Below the pieces are notes generated by a model. The model searched no databases, had not been told where the DNA came from, and saw only the letters and a list, made by a program, of their open reading frames with translations. From an uncultured Clostridia bacterium (GTDB lineage Bacteria > Bacillota > Clostridia > Christensenellales > UBA1242): DNA of 58,865 nucleotides. Positions 29,001-38,098 of this stretch are shown one piece after another (the first letter of the stretch is position 1; the number at the start of each line of letters is the position of its first letter). The DNA lies in the NCBI GenBank assembly GCA_934772525.1, contig CAKVMI010000006.1, forward strand, positions 1 through 58,865, in the 5' to 3' direction. A program made the position numbers and the translations under genes.

Positions 29001-32000
29001 CAAGGTTCGGTAAGTTCAGACACCAATTTTGTAGATTTAACCGATGGTTCGTCTAATACTTATGGTACACTTCTTGAAACTAAGTCATATCTATTCAGAT
29101 TTGACGCACTTACTCGCCAAACTCTAGATTTGGGTCTTAGCACCAATAATTTAGTTATGTCAGGGCTTGCGGGTTCATTTAAACTAGCGGGCTACATGAT
29201 GGCATCCGACGTTATTGGTACAAGCGGAAGTTTTTCTTATAGCTGGTCAGGTACAAGTTTTAACGGGCTAAATAACGCCACGCTTTTAGGAAAACTAAAG
29301 GGTATAACTGACACTATTACCACCACAAACCAAACCGAAAACATCTGCTTAATTTACAAAAAGGACTTCACGGGTAAGTTTATAACGGGCGTATATACAC
29401 AAAGTAATACAAGTAATTCTTTGGCGGATAAAAATAATTACAAGGGTTACGAACTTAAAGAAATTACCCTAACGCAATATTATTACATTGCAAAAACCAC
29501 AACTGGTGCATTTACAGACACCCTAGTTTCACCATTCCTAAAAACCGACGCTGGTGACGGCTACATCTACATTTTAGACGCTAGCGGAAACATTCTTTCG
29601 GGCGTTCGTATGACCGAAGCCGATTTAACGGTAGAAGTAAAGGTTGTAAATGGTTCTTCTTATACCGGAAGTTTCATTCCAACTACCCTTAAGTTCACGG
29701 GATTCACTTATAGCACTACAAGTATACTAAATACAATTAACCGTGCTACCACCGAAAGCGAATTAACCCAGTTTAACGCAGATAATTCAACCACCACCGA
29801 AAGCGTTTACACTCTCGATAGCACATACTCTCCAGTAAGCAAATTCAATGGCGGAACGGCACTTTCACTAACCGCCGATACCACAAACTACCTAAATGCA
29901 TTATATAAAGGTAATGTTCCATTTAAAGTATATTTCTATGTAGAGGGCAATAGTTCAAATTCAATAGGCGACCGCAGATATTTAAGTTATACCTATTTTG
30001 ATACCGAACTTGGCGAAAAGTCTACGGGTACGATGGCGACAAACGGCGTTGCAACTCTAACCACGTCGCTTAGCATTCCAAATGGTAGCATAAATAATAC
30101 CGAACTATATTTTGCAACAAATATGAATAGTTTGGGTACATCTAGTATGGATATGGGCACCCACAAAATTAATCTACCAGTAGTAGATAGAGAGCAAACT
30201 TTGGGTCGTGGGTTAACCACCGACGTTGCCGAGTGGGCAGACTACACCTTTGACGGCTGGGTACTTTTAAGCGGTACCAAAATTAGTAAAGTTTGGGATA
30301 CCAACACTCGTACCGTTACCAAGTGGTATGGAAGCCAAGATAAAGATACAATTTCAGAAACTGGCGGTACTTCATCCGAATATATTAATAGGGAATATTA
30401 CATAGATTACGATAATAGTGACGCCGAAAACTTCACTCAAGTACCAGCACTTGCAGGTCTTGGCGTAAGCGTATACCCAGTATTTAAGTACCATACATTA
30501 GAAGCGGGTGGTTCATCCGAAATCAACCCAATAGTTGTGGACCCAGATAGCAAAATGACTCTCGAAGACTTCCGTTACGACTTTAACGATATTTCCGACC
30601 GCTTCACTTACGATGTTTCTTCTAACCAGTTAACGGGACGAGCAACCTATACGGGTTCTGGAACCCCACTAACTAGTCTAGAAATGACTCTTTCAACCAT
30701 TGAGGCCAAAACGCTAACTTTATTCACAAAAACCACAACGGTTTACTCGGGTAGTTACGATTGGTTAATTACCGCAAATTATACTATGTCCGATGGCACT
30801 ACGGGTACCATAAATAAAAACAACACCACTGGTGCATATACCACAATAAATATTCCGGCAAATACATCTGTCACTATAAATCTTAAAGTAAACGTTCCAG
30901 TAACGGGTACAAGTACATTATCTAGCGGAAACTACGGCGAAATTGTATTTAAGGCAAGTTATACAGGAACCACTGGCACAATGTCACCACTATTTGTTCA
31001 AAGCGAAGGTCTTGTAAACACTTCTTTCATAGATTCTTCATTGGTGTCAAAAAGCGGTAGCGTCACTATTTCCGATACCAGTATAACCCTAACGGGTAAA
31101 CCCGCAGTAAGTGCAAGCGTTATACTAAAGTTTGATATCCCACAAATAGAAGACGATTATGCGGTAACCATGATACTATTAAGCGACATCGCACCCGATG
31201 CTTATTATACAGTAACCTATGGCGAAGCCCTAAATTCTGCCGGCACAGATATAGAAAGTCCTACATCTCGTGACTTCGAAAAGCATACATGGTCCGAAGT
31301 TCAGTCGCCAGTAACATACTACGAAGGTAGTTGGATGTACAAAGCTAATGAAACTCCAACCACATTGTATGTAAAAATACTTGTAAACCCACAAACAAGT
31401 GTAAAAACGGTTAATATCCAATCTGCCGTTGTATACAAGTGGGAATATGGCCCAACAGATACTAGCCTAAAAGATTACAGCACCATGTACACCACGGGCG
31501 TAAAAGCGGGTGCGGTAAAAGAAGGCTCAACCGTTGGAATAATTGCAGGTTACACCGCTACTGCCAACACAAATAAAACAATCGCAAGTTGGAGCGTATA
31601 CAACCAACAAACTTATTCAAGAAACTACCGTACTGGCGTTCAGTCAGGTAAAAAGTACACCGAAGATACCACTGCCGATTACCTAAAACTTGAAATAACC
31701 AACGACTTCCCAGCAAATATCCTTGTACTAGCGTCAAATGCCGACTTTAACGAATTTAAGGAAATTCACTTTGACGCAAACGGTGGGGATAACTTTACGG
31801 GAACTTTATCGACTTCTTCGTCCGATACCGTAAATTACACCTATTCAGCGTCTAACTCCGAATTCAATTCATCCGGTCAATTATTACGCTTCGGTATGTA
31901 TAAAGCCATTACCGGTCAAACAACGCTTAGTGGCGGGGTGGTAACGCAACTAGCATCTACCGAAACCACTTCAAACCGCAAAGAGTACATTTCAGCTGTT

Positions 32001-35000
32001 AAAATGGGCTATGTATTCACTGGTTGGTACACCGAAGCAGTCGGTGGCGAAAAAATACTAGATTACACTGGTAGGTTTAATAAAGATAACGATTGCGTAG
32101 CCGTAGCAGGGTACTCAAGGTACGTTGGAAGTGTAGGTTATTGGGATTATAAAAATACAATTACTCTATACGCCCATTACGAAAAAGTGGGTACCACCGC
32201 AATAATTTGTAATAACCCATCCGAAAATGAACTTTACCACAACAAAATTAACGGCACCGAAACCACTACAATAGACGCCAATAATTTACCACATCATCAC
32301 ATATCTTCAAGCCTTGCAGATAGGGTAACCAAGTACACCACGGCTCCAAGCGGTGCCACCCAAACGGCAGATAACGCCTACCACGATAGCGCATACCCAT
32401 ATTGGACAATAAATAGAGACGCAAACGGAAACGTAACAAGTTTCGTTCCATTTACCGATAGTGCTAAAACCGCCCTTTGCGACGACTACGTAGTATTCAT
32501 TAAGCAAGGAACAATGGGTCTTGAAATTTACCTAACTCAAAATGCCGACGGCAGTCTAACGGATAAAGTCGTAAGTACGTCTTCAAATGATTACTCTGGG
32601 CTTCCACTTCCAGTAGAGCGTGAAACCAACGGTAATTACAAAACTAATACTGACGGCACATATAAGTTCTTCAAAGGCTCTACTTGGAACTTTAATGGCT
32701 TTGTAGTAACTTCGGCAATTGGTGAGATCATTAAGGTTACTAACGCACTTGGTAAACTAAATACCGGCGTGGATATTTCGTCCGCAATAGAACTAACCGA
32801 CAACTCACTCCCAGTAATCTACGCATCTTACACCCGCAACTCCGTCGAAATCGTCCTAGACGCTGCCACGAGTTACTCAGCGTGGCCGGGAAGTGGTTGG
32901 AAGGATAATATAGGTTCAGCAACCTTTAACGATGGTTCTACTGTAAAAACCTTGTACACCTACCTTGGAGCAACCAAGTTGTATACCGATAAAAACTGCT
33001 TAAGCCCAGTTACATATTCAAGTGCAGATTATGGCGTAACCCGTACTAGCACCGACCCATTATACACCCTAACTTTTGCGGGTTGGGTATACTATACCAA
33101 TAATAGTTCCTTTGCAACCAACGCAACGACTAGCACAATAATTGGAACCAGTGTAGTATTTATGCCTACCAATTCTACGTTTATATTAGATGACGTCGAG
33201 TCTGGCGAAATAAAATGGAACTACACTGGCAACCTTACCAAAATTTATCTAAACGCAAACTTCAATTACGGGGTACCCGCAAGCCGAAGCAAGTTCGTTT
33301 TAAGTATGGTAGAAGGTACATCGTCAGTTACTATACGTAACACCAAAAATACCGGAATGAACATCACATTCGGTCTAAAATACACCACCGAAGACGGCAT
33401 AACTTCAATGACCAGTTTCCGTACTCCAGATTTTGGCAAAGCATTTACCACAACGGTTACCGATATTACAACAAAGTATAATAACAACCCAAGTAGTTAC
33501 AGTGATATTAGTACCGCAACGGGTGGGGTAACCGTATATTACGCTTGTAGCATAACGGTAAGGTTTGCAACGGGCGGTACAGCATTCACGTTCTACGGTT
33601 ACATTGATGCTAGTCAGTACGAAGGAGTAATACTATTCAGTTTACCTTCACTAACCGACGGCTCAAATTACACCTTGTCTTACGGTACACTATCTATGTT
33701 AGATGATCACTACATAGTAGCCGAAGGTCCAATTTGGTTCACTAAAGATGTAAATTTCGCATATGGCGAACTAGGTTCAGATATCTTCTCAACCGATACT
33801 ACTCTAAAAATTAGTTCGTCAGCACTTAACTCATCAATGTGTCACTACATCCAAACCAACGCCCAAATAGCAGTAATAGAAAATAAAGATGCATCGGGCA
33901 CCGTCATTTCTCGTCACGCTTATCTAAGTCAAGCCCTAGCATATGCTAACCAAAATTCAAGCGTTTTTGCTATTGATTTTGCTAGAAAATCTGTTATTCA
34001 CGAATATATGACGTGCGAAAAAAAGCAATCCGCCAATGCACACCTTCAAATTAATGGTAACAATTCAAATATATACTTTACTGGTGGAAACATTTATAAC
34101 GGGTTAATAGTAGTAGGTGGTTCAAGTATTATTAGTGATTTATACTTCGCTAGAGGCTACCATAGTACGGGTTACGCATTCTCTGGTTCATCGGGTAATG
34201 CATGTATAAAAGTTCGTGGAGATACTTCACTAACACTAAACAATGTAGAATTTAACATTAGTTTAGGTGGTTCGGGTGCGGTAATTTACGCTTTACGTTG
34301 CGGAACCCTAAACCTAACTGGCGTTACTATTAATTCTAGTGGTGCGGGTTATGCATTATATACAAATAACATAACTAGCCTTGAAGTTACTAGTAATAGC
34401 ACCATAAAACATTACGGAACAGCTTGCGACGCCGTGTATGTTTCAAATTGCACATCCGCTTCAATTTATGGAAGTAATATTTTCTCTGAAACCACCAATG
34501 GCGTATATATTTCAAGCACTCCTACAACCATTACTTCTAGCACATTAACATCTACTAAAGAGTCTGCTCTATATTGCTATAATTCTACAGTTACGCTTTC
34601 AGCCACTAACACATTTAAAGAAAGCCAATGTGGTATTAGCCTAGATAGGTCAACACTGGTTGTAAATTCAACTCCAACATTCACAAATAATAAAAGTTGG
34701 AATGGTGGGGATATCCGTATAATTGCCCTAACCAGTTACACTACCGCTCCAATTAAGTGGAATTGTGGTAGCCCAAGTGAAACAATGATGATTTATACGG
34801 GTAGACATAGTTCAGCAACCTTCCCATGGAAGATTGTGGAATGTGATGGTATTTCAACTGCGAATGCACTATTTGCCAAGGTTAAAACTGACCGATATAT
34901 TACCGAGAAAAGTAGTAAATACATTACTCTAATAGACGCCGTAGAAATTGAGTTTACTAATAATTACTCCGGTTCAACGAGCACTATTAATGGCTTTGGG

Positions 35001-35894
35001 TTAATTAGTGGGGAATCTTTACTAATTTACCATGTTACATTAGTTGATGGAGTGGTTAAGGAACAACAATTAATTCAAATTTACTCCGCTTCATACAATT
35101 ACCGCATAACCATTAATGGTGTTAAGTCAGGTTTATCTGTTAAGAATTCTGGTACAGTCACACTCCCAGGGAATGCTACCATTTATGATACTTACAAAGA
35201 TAGTATAACAGGCTTTATCTTCCAATACCTTCCAAGAAAACCATATCTTGAATTCATAGATGATGTTCAAACCTATTTTGTAGAAAAACATGGTTCTAGT
35301 TACCAAAATTATCTTGCGAACAACAACCCAACCGATGCTGATTTAGTCGCTATCCAAAAGGCATACCAAAAGTTTCAAAATAAATGTAAAAATGATGGTT
35401 CGGGAAATTTTTCAGAAGACCTTTACGAGCGTGCATGGTTTGCATTTACAACCATAGGTGGTTATGCGGGTACTTTAAATGAATATTTTGCTGGTACCGG
35501 CTCATACCTTCCAAATCTCCTTTCATTTGTAGTGGATGATACCAATAATGCATTTAGTTATACCGAAGATGGTAAAATTCTACCATGTCAGGTTAGCAAA
35601 ACTAATCCGGGATCAGACACTCCTATTTCGGTAACCGATCCAGTAGAAGTCGAGAGAGACTTCAATTTCTCTGTTATATTTGACCGAAGCATATTTGAAG
35701 CACCCAATAAAGTATTAATGGTTACCTTAGTAAATCCAAAATCTGCTTCATCCACAGTTGGTTTGTATGATATAAATACTGCAAATCTTTCAGGTGTTCA
35801 ATCTAATGGCGTTATGTGTAAGATACCATTAGAAGATCTAAATACAGGTGCTAGCGATAATTTATACAATATTTTGGTTTTAATTTCTCACTAA
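22413..35894 (+). CDS. Giant secreted surface protein 1, 4,493 aa
   Basis: ATG 22413 with TGGAGAA upstream. A basic 25-residue n-region (RSTRGLKSRRLKGHARLTKK) precedes a hydrophobic segment ITICLASIICCLSFVAIGVLA, either a signal peptide or a membrane anchor. Residues ~140-330 contain GLUG-type repeats (FNGNGHTISNITI, GGLFGYTEGATITGV). Much of the rest is beta-rich with scattered InlB B-repeat-like (Listeria-Bacteroides) signatures, for example GYTFKGWYGTTTDSG (~1337), YDFIGWGMYNMAG (~1896), GYVFTGWYTEAVGGEKI (~3198). Residues ~3870-4100 look like a right-handed beta-helix (SSIISDLYFARGY, LTLNNVEFNIS, LNLTGVTINSS). No LPXTG motif or sorting tail. Probable adhesin-like surface protein; ligand unknown. 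Paralogue of the gene at 44861. TAA stop. Confidence 0.85.
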   Translation: MAQEIVRSTRGLKSRRLKGHARLTKKITICLASIICCLSFVAIGVLASVTNLELNIDNDAYYYATAFNKNSDDEFMITSYDDLVLMSELVNGGALIPDTNVYYRDAKYLLTTDIDPVQEAINSGISETVAKSKTYPLNPIGTNETNSFRGEFNGNGHTISNITIALTSGGCYGGLFGYTEGATITGVGIGTPEDIAEDGTYTAGKSCTLYYDLNGKQFTIGAFGSIVGYAGANSTTNKLTTISQCYNYSDVTTTSGFTFVTSPMGVNGIGVCGIAGVTNGATISNCYNTGNITVNASGCIPAGISCQFSPQNDTVNYCYSTGITSYNKIKAGYALVASLATKASSATDGKGLYSVVQAGKIDSNGTMSVYEVYTSSSVKYGLSLDAVSGEDCLTSESGMANLQNQIDGADVWHATKNTTQMFKLPQLAIFEKHKTSASDKTEIANKTDSKNHHGIVKIVEIRDFHNFLYDPYGLYNEFTSVDSSFLGAWYHSTNGDNYSYISHTDLNTTTSKFEKVDTPIHNLCPTPGSSTGEGANIRLAFQINSEVVIYATPQEGFEVTGILLVKEKNTDYSYLNDYYYASDFNYYWKNSSSTINSNSSKFSYVPLSMLTTATINGKSAYALGLGSNKLTVGRDSSGEGVLMYDGQNYYQAYILYAPKSIDESKFLNSFGTPGMFGNYWPKSEEEQMTAYNNEKFAMGLNSSTFGGGIKLSQTNGENGESGTINFNDFQMSLTHDITNTSRIITQDTTFGNAVGFYHNGYIGSAGNVNQKYHTIRLSSRVQYHNHNYSSEDGSTTYGEGYGADSTLKPYIFYGFYDVSNMNSSGLSAISSVVPIAGPDGRSLFDILDVGTDANGNLTFSARDKNDYTATTNVATPISGTDDYYIDLVPFLDDSGNVVYKLLLPDGTLSSTTYKKIIPIYITNTVTITLKLQCFDGDVYTAEYEIDMEAQNSGGSLSDASGVPSFVNFSYEQNDGFLIGLSKTPMLWFVPCLRKSIPMPSIIDSTVYLRTDEYYGFNLVGFYTEQYGTGGKVAEVSDSRTGESNYDQETPSFARATYKVDASNFSPFDEITFYIRYTLKQTNINMQAGCYDDVSGKTTVNADDITNGKNTITGAIGATNFATKIGYFKVTSVKYIVGSTVENGKVVWGDYVEGTFTGSNYTNLDILGIANNSRVLFSVYTLQGWKIEGFYGSPDFAESSRLTINSVGSGTKSDTYTQYDYRVAIGTKGVRDTEYANIYIKLVPDNLEVNIGTAYEGDTLGQFVEPSSGNGATATEGGTIQASGNIFGNYFNEDTFVGYCENVVSNIYSLTKVNFVNADTYSTRTSEYLFTLTASAKPGYTFKGWYGTTTDSGILLNGALNGTSITNPSSTANVLTCYNKNGKICVSGGTSTEFYRIYAVFEKDAVTLEDVLRVAVEDTENTIGGTIHSGVAGVTGTIFNGSNRSLLTSTTSANNLYKRVSFVVTTTTSGSTETKKVNLIVANTWVRIYISFTKKGYKFKDYSLFANSYDSICASSQLNENTDDSGNGLGSGFYIYAYVGLKSGNTKTDDGYYIGAIQKIAIPVASGDADAITISTPYESNITTTVKVINQTETDSVYARFSRIPILDAIHAINGTADYSSTTSKFDPREDNHGEDATFEPSLNATLDPANYPADIMGYVTVQYTTGRLAGKSEVISTYNADGTCSHISLSGDIGDKFIVIAHVKDGYKIKTVRYYVASSSNGSVSLNMYFSSEPFEYDFYESTTAKNYETTNNVKLSGKSNNEKYYILLQGAKANFTNENYSNGEFTIGTTQFEYNLGIGVTSGNYIVVAFEPDTYQITYDGNSTDVFGDTLLSWETGATTPTTGADVVYKYRSTSGTATVANTNHAYSYIGDYGLTHSYVNKYLETVGVYKANGYDFIGWGMYNMAGELTTAIITDSYMSGSTVADKFSYTIKKLLNANIAPNLFVNASSITSADGSTNWFDTTYRKPVTAISGTTVTLGSSVNLQKELFKNIVSTSLNQITLKALWVPKNLNIYDETYLVLHRSYAVGNSATSYVNYSNYTTKDSYGIGYNKVFKLKNGSAFEIVQNGSEISIRLQDTGVTTSITSEFNKTGMKLIGFNNLLGSDGGTATQYGFNIPIIVDGKNMTLSDDPSATTLYMDLNPETYADFTSSSPKINPYCSIENIETTDEDGNTITTKAKFLHLYAVWQKDVNIYQGSVSSDTNFVDLTDGSSNTYGTLLETKSYLFRFDALTRQTLDLGLSTNNLVMSGLAGSFKLAGYMMASDVIGTSGSFSYSWSGTSFNGLNNATLLGKLKGITDTITTTNQTENICLIYKKDFTGKFITGVYTQSNTSNSLADKNNYKGYELKEITLTQYYYIAKTTTGAFTDTLVSPFLKTDAGDGYIYILDASGNILSGVRMTEADLTVEVKVVNGSSYTGSFIPTTLKFTGFTYSTTSILNTINRATTESELTQFNADNSTTTESVYTLDSTYSPVSKFNGGTALSLTADTTNYLNALYKGNVPFKVYFYVEGNSSNSIGDRRYLSYTYFDTELGEKSTGTMATNGVATLTTSLSIPNGSINNTELYFATNMNSLGTSSMDMGTHKINLPVVDREQTLGRGLTTDVAEWADYTFDGWVLLSGTKISKVWDTNTRTVTKWYGSQDKDTISETGGTSSEYINREYYIDYDNSDAENFTQVPALAGLGVSVYPVFKYHTLEAGGSSEINPIVVDPDSKMTLEDFRYDFNDISDRFTYDVSSNQLTGRATYTGSGTPLTSLEMTLSTIEAKTLTLFTKTTTVYSGSYDWLITANYTMSDGTTGTINKNNTTGAYTTINIPANTSVTINLKVNVPVTGTSTLSSGNYGEIVFKASYTGTTGTMSPLFVQSEGLVNTSFIDSSLVSKSGSVTISDTSITLTGKPAVSASVILKFDIPQIEDDYAVTMILLSDIAPDAYYTVTYGEALNSAGTDIESPTSRDFEKHTWSEVQSPVTYYEGSWMYKANETPTTLYVKILVNPQTSVKTVNIQSAVVYKWEYGPTDTSLKDYSTMYTTGVKAGAVKEGSTVGIIAGYTATANTNKTIASWSVYNQQTYSRNYRTGVQSGKKYTEDTTADYLKLEITNDFPANILVLASNADFNEFKEIHFDANGGDNFTGTLSTSSSDTVNYTYSASNSEFNSSGQLLRFGMYKAITGQTTLSGGVVTQLASTETTSNRKEYISAVKMGYVFTGWYTEAVGGEKILDYTGRFNKDNDCVAVAGYSRYVGSVGYWDYKNTITLYAHYEKVGTTAIICNNPSENELYHNKINGTETTTIDANNLPHHHISSSLADRVTKYTTAPSGATQTADNAYHDSAYPYWTINRDANGNVTSFVPFTDSAKTALCDDYVVFIKQGTMGLEIYLTQNADGSLTDKVVSTSSNDYSGLPLPVERETNGNYKTNTDGTYKFFKGSTWNFNGFVVTSAIGEIIKVTNALGKLNTGVDISSAIELTDNSLPVIYASYTRNSVEIVLDAATSYSAWPGSGWKDNIGSATFNDGSTVKTLYTYLGATKLYTDKNCLSPVTYSSADYGVTRTSTDPLYTLTFAGWVYYTNNSSFATNATTSTIIGTSVVFMPTNSTFILDDVESGEIKWNYTGNLTKIYLNANFNYGVPASRSKFVLSMVEGTSSVTIRNTKNTGMNITFGLKYTTEDGITSMTSFRTPDFGKAFTTTVTDITTKYNNNPSSYSDISTATGGVTVYYACSITVRFATGGTAFTFYGYIDASQYEGVILFSLPSLTDGSNYTLSYGTLSMLDDHYIVAEGPIWFTKDVNFAYGELGSDIFSTDTTLKISSSALNSSMCHYIQTNAQIAVIENKDASGTVISRHAYLSQALAYANQNSSVFAIDFARKSVIHEYMTCEKKQSANAHLQINGNNSNIYFTGGNIYNGLIVVGGSSIISDLYFARGYHSTGYAFSGSSGNACIKVRGDTSLTLNNVEFNISLGGSGAVIYALRCGTLNLTGVTINSSGAGYALYTNNITSLEVTSNSTIKHYGTACDAVYVSNCTSASIYGSNIFSETTNGVYISSTPTTITSSTLTSTKESALYCYNSTVTLSATNTFKESQCGISLDRSTLVVNSTPTFTNNKSWNGGDIRIIALTSYTTAPIKWNCGSPSETMMIYTGRHSSATFPWKIVECDGISTANALFAKVKTDRYITEKSSKYITLIDAVEIEFTNNYSGSTSTINGFGLISGESLLIYHVTLVDGVVKEQQLIQIYSASYNYRITINGVKSGLSVKNSGTVTLPGNATIYDTYKDSITGFIFQYLPRKPYLEFIDDVQTYFVEKHGSSYQNYLANNNPTDADLVAIQKAYQKFQNKCKNDGSGNFSEDLYERAWFAFTTIGGYAGTLNEYFAGTGSYLPNLLSFVVDDTNNAFSYTEDGKILPCQVSKTNPGSDTPISVTDPVEVERDFNFSVIFDRSIFEAPNKVLMVTLVNPKSASSTVGLYDINTANLSGVQSNGVMCKIPLEDLNTGASDNLYNILVLISH

Positions 35895-35940
35895 ATGTGT
35901 TTAAAACCACCAAATTAATTAACATTTCACATCTCAAACC

Positions 35941-35969
35941 TTGACAATTTTGTTGTTGTATCATATACT
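35941..35969 (+). promoter_or_regulatory. Promoter TTGACA-17-TATACT
   Basis: TTGACA at 35941-35946, 17-bp spacer, TATACT at 35964-35969, 32 bp before the ATG at 36002. The lipoprotein gene is therefore not dependent on read-through from the giant gene. Confidence 0.8.
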
Positions 35970-36001
35970 TATGGTACAATAACAAAATAGAGGGGTATAA
36001 T

Positions 36002-37147
36002 ATGAATTACACAAATTTAAAGCAGGAGTTAGCAAAAGCACTCTTGCGTTTAAGGGAAAATTCTAAAAAGAATTCAAAAGGAAAAGTAGTAGTAAACGAA
36101 GGAGAAGTTAAAAAAGAAATGAACAAATTCTTCAAAAAAGGTCTTCCACTTGCCTTAATTGCTGTAGTCACTTCGGCAATGCTTGCAGGTTGTGACCTAG
36201 AATCACAAACGGGTACACCGATGTCCGGTCCGTACGATTTCACCCCAAGTGTTACGGAAAGAGCCGAAGGTACCGATATTGTTACAGATAGCGAAGGCTA
36301 CACGCATATAGTAGAAGCCGGTAAAACATGGGCTGAAGTAGCAGAACTATCTGACTGGACTAAAGGAAATTTGAGTGCATATTTTGCAGATAAAACTATA
36401 GATGATGTAATAGAAAAAAAATATACCACATTATTAAACCACAATCTTGAAGAAATTATTAGACAAAGTCAATGGGTAGGAACTCCAATGACGGGTGACT
36501 ATGCACACGGCATAGAAGCCGTTCAAAAACATTTAATGGGTAATAACGCCGATTTTGCCGTTCATATTACAAACCCTCGTGATAGCGTTGGTGCGGAAGT
36601 TACCTATTACCGTAAAGGTGCCGATACTTCGGTATTTGTAATTAAAGTTAATGGTATTACCTACCTAAATGGTATTTACCAAGGGGAATATTATACCGAT
36701 GGTGCGGAATTTTTACCAGAGAATTTTTCATACGCACTAACAGAAGAGAGTGCATCACTTTTGCGTCAAGCGGGAGTAACCGGTGCAGAATATGGGGATG
36801 AAATTGTAGCAAGTTTTATAGCCGTTCCAGATGCTGTGAGATATGCAGATGAAAGACCTACACCTGTATGGGAAAGCTCATGGGAAGATGAATCAGCTGA
36901 AAACTCTTGGTTTAGAGCTGCAGGTTATGGCAAATATGTATCTGAAGCTGGCTCAACTTACCAGTCTCGTGCATTCGTAGATACCTATGTAAAGTTTATC
37001 CGTGATGGCAGATTAGAATCTATTAAGTTTAGCGGAACAAATATTGACGCAGAAGATACTTATTCATTTGAAGCAGACCTCCTAACTGGTTATTTTGAAT
37101 ACCAACCACAACAATCTAAGATTATCCCAGACGAAACCCAAAAGTAA
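36002..37147 (+). CDS. Predicted lipoprotein with long pre-signal segment, 381 aa
   Basis: ATG 36002 follows GAGGGG (35991-35996) and a consensus promoter. Residues 1-39 form a charged amphipathic helix (LKQELAKALLRLRENSKK). Then MNKFFKKGLPLALIAVVTSAMLAGC gives a typical lipoprotein signal with lipobox L-A-G-C (Cys about residue 64). An alternative start at 36119 would yield a normal signal peptide but has a poorly spaced ribosome site. The mature part is acidic and has two related strings, TGTPMSGPYDF and VGTPMTGDYAHG. It ends in beta-rich text (KFSGTNIDAEDTYSFEADLL). No family recognised; it would be lipid-anchored outside the membrane. TAA stop. Confidence 0.75.
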   Translation: MNYTNLKQELAKALLRLRENSKKNSKGKVVVNEGEVKKEMNKFFKKGLPLALIAVVTSAMLAGCDLESQTGTPMSGPYDFTPSVTERAEGTDIVTDSEGYTHIVEAGKTWAEVAELSDWTKGNLSAYFADKTIDDVIEKKYTTLLNHNLEEIIRQSQWVGTPMTGDYAHGIEAVQKHLMGNNADFAVHITNPRDSVGAEVTYYRKGADTSVFVIKVNGITYLNGIYQGEYYTDGAEFLPENFSYALTEESASLLRQAGVTGAEYGDEIVASFIAVPDAVRYADERPTPVWESSWEDESAENSWFRAAGYGKYVSEAGSTYQSRAFVDTYVKFIRDGRLESIKFSGTNIDAEDTYSFEADLLTGYFEYQPQQSKIIPDETQK

Positions 37148-37297
37148 CATATATTAATAATAGACATTGACCTTTGTAGTTTTTTTAGTACAAGAGATAG
37201 ACTTTTTAGAATTATTTATTTATCCTTTGAAAATTTTTCTAAAGTTAAAACTATTTTATTATTTTGAATTTAAATTGAATTTACCTTATTAAAAAAC

Positions 37298-37330
37298 CTA
37301 CCGCCAGTAAAACGCTGGCGGTAGTCTTTT
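37298..37330 (+). terminator. Terminator after lipoprotein 1
   Basis: CTACCGCCAG (37298-37307) and CTGGCGGTAG (37315-37324) form a perfect 10-bp GC-rich stem with a 7-nt loop, followed by TCTTTT; an A6 run on the left side suggests it may also work on the minus strand. Confidence 0.88.
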
Positions 37331-37351
37331 GCGTTTAAAATTTCGCTATAC

Positions 37352-37380
37352 TTGACAATTTCTATTTTCCGTGTTATAAT
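37352..37380 (+). promoter_or_regulatory. Perfect consensus promoter TTGACA-17-TATAAT
   Basis: TTGACA 37352-37357, 17-bp spacer, TATAAT 37375-37380, 34 bp before ATG 37415. Together with the terminator just upstream it makes the next gene a single-gene unit. Confidence 0.92.
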
Positions 37381-37414
37381 CACATTAACAAATAAAGGGA
37401 ATGGGTTTTATATT

Positions 37415-38098
37415 ATGAATAACACCGAAAATTTAACGAACTCTACCAAGAGTTCAAGTTTCAAAAACACTCTAACTCACAAAGTCGCACCTGTAGTTTT
37501 GGCACTATCTACTCTTTCGGCTCCTGTGCTTACAGGTTGCAGAGAAAAGGAAGTTATCCCAGCCGACCAAGAGTACCCAGGCGAAGACTGTATTTACTAT
37601 GCAATGCGTGGGGGCAATGTAATTTTCACCAGCAACCACCAAGTTTCTAATAGGGATGCTTTTATTGGCTCCGATTACTACTATGTAAAAATGCCGGTTA
37701 CATTTTCCGGACTAATTGTAGATTACCGCATTTTAGAGTTGAAAGGCAAACTAAATAACGCAAATTTACAAGCACTATTTAAACAATACCAATATGATTC
37801 TATAGGTGCACCGACTTGTTGGTACGCTTTCAGTAGGGATGTTCTAACCAATGCAGGGCTAGGTTACTCCATAACTACCCAGTCTATGCTTCATTACGCC
37901 ACCGAAAAGGGAATGACCGCCCGCCAAAAAGTTACCATTGACAATAAAAGATACGATGTAGAGTACCCAGTGGCAGTAGATAAGCAACTATCCTTTGGCA
38001 AGGCTCCAAAGCAGTCTACCACTGACGCTAGTTACCCATCTAAAAAAGCCCTAGACGAACTAAATGTAACTTTCCCTGAACCCGAACTAGAAAGATAG
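37415..38098 (+). CDS. Predicted lipoprotein 2, 227 aa
   Basis: ATG 37415 is used because it follows the promoter and AAAGGGA site; the frame is open further left only through the promoter. A polar 22-residue n-region (MNNTENLTNSTKSSSFKNTL) precedes VAPVVLALSTLSAPVLTGC, a lipoprotein signal with L-T-G-C lipobox. The mature domain is mixed alpha/beta (DCIYYAMRGGNVIFTSN, YYYVKMPVTFSGLIVDYRIL, QKVTIDNKRYDVEYPVAVDK) with no recognised family. As with the preceding lipoprotein, the n-region is unusually long. TAG stop. Confidence 0.75.
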   Translation: MNNTENLTNSTKSSSFKNTLTHKVAPVVLALSTLSAPVLTGCREKEVIPADQEYPGEDCIYYAMRGGNVIFTSNHQVSNRDAFIGSDYYYVKMPVTFSGLIVDYRILELKGKLNNANLQALFKQYQYDSIGAPTCWYAFSRDVLTNAGLGYSITTQSMLHYATEKGMTARQKVTIDNKRYDVEYPVAVDKQLSFGKAPKQSTTDASYPSKKALDELNVTFPEPELER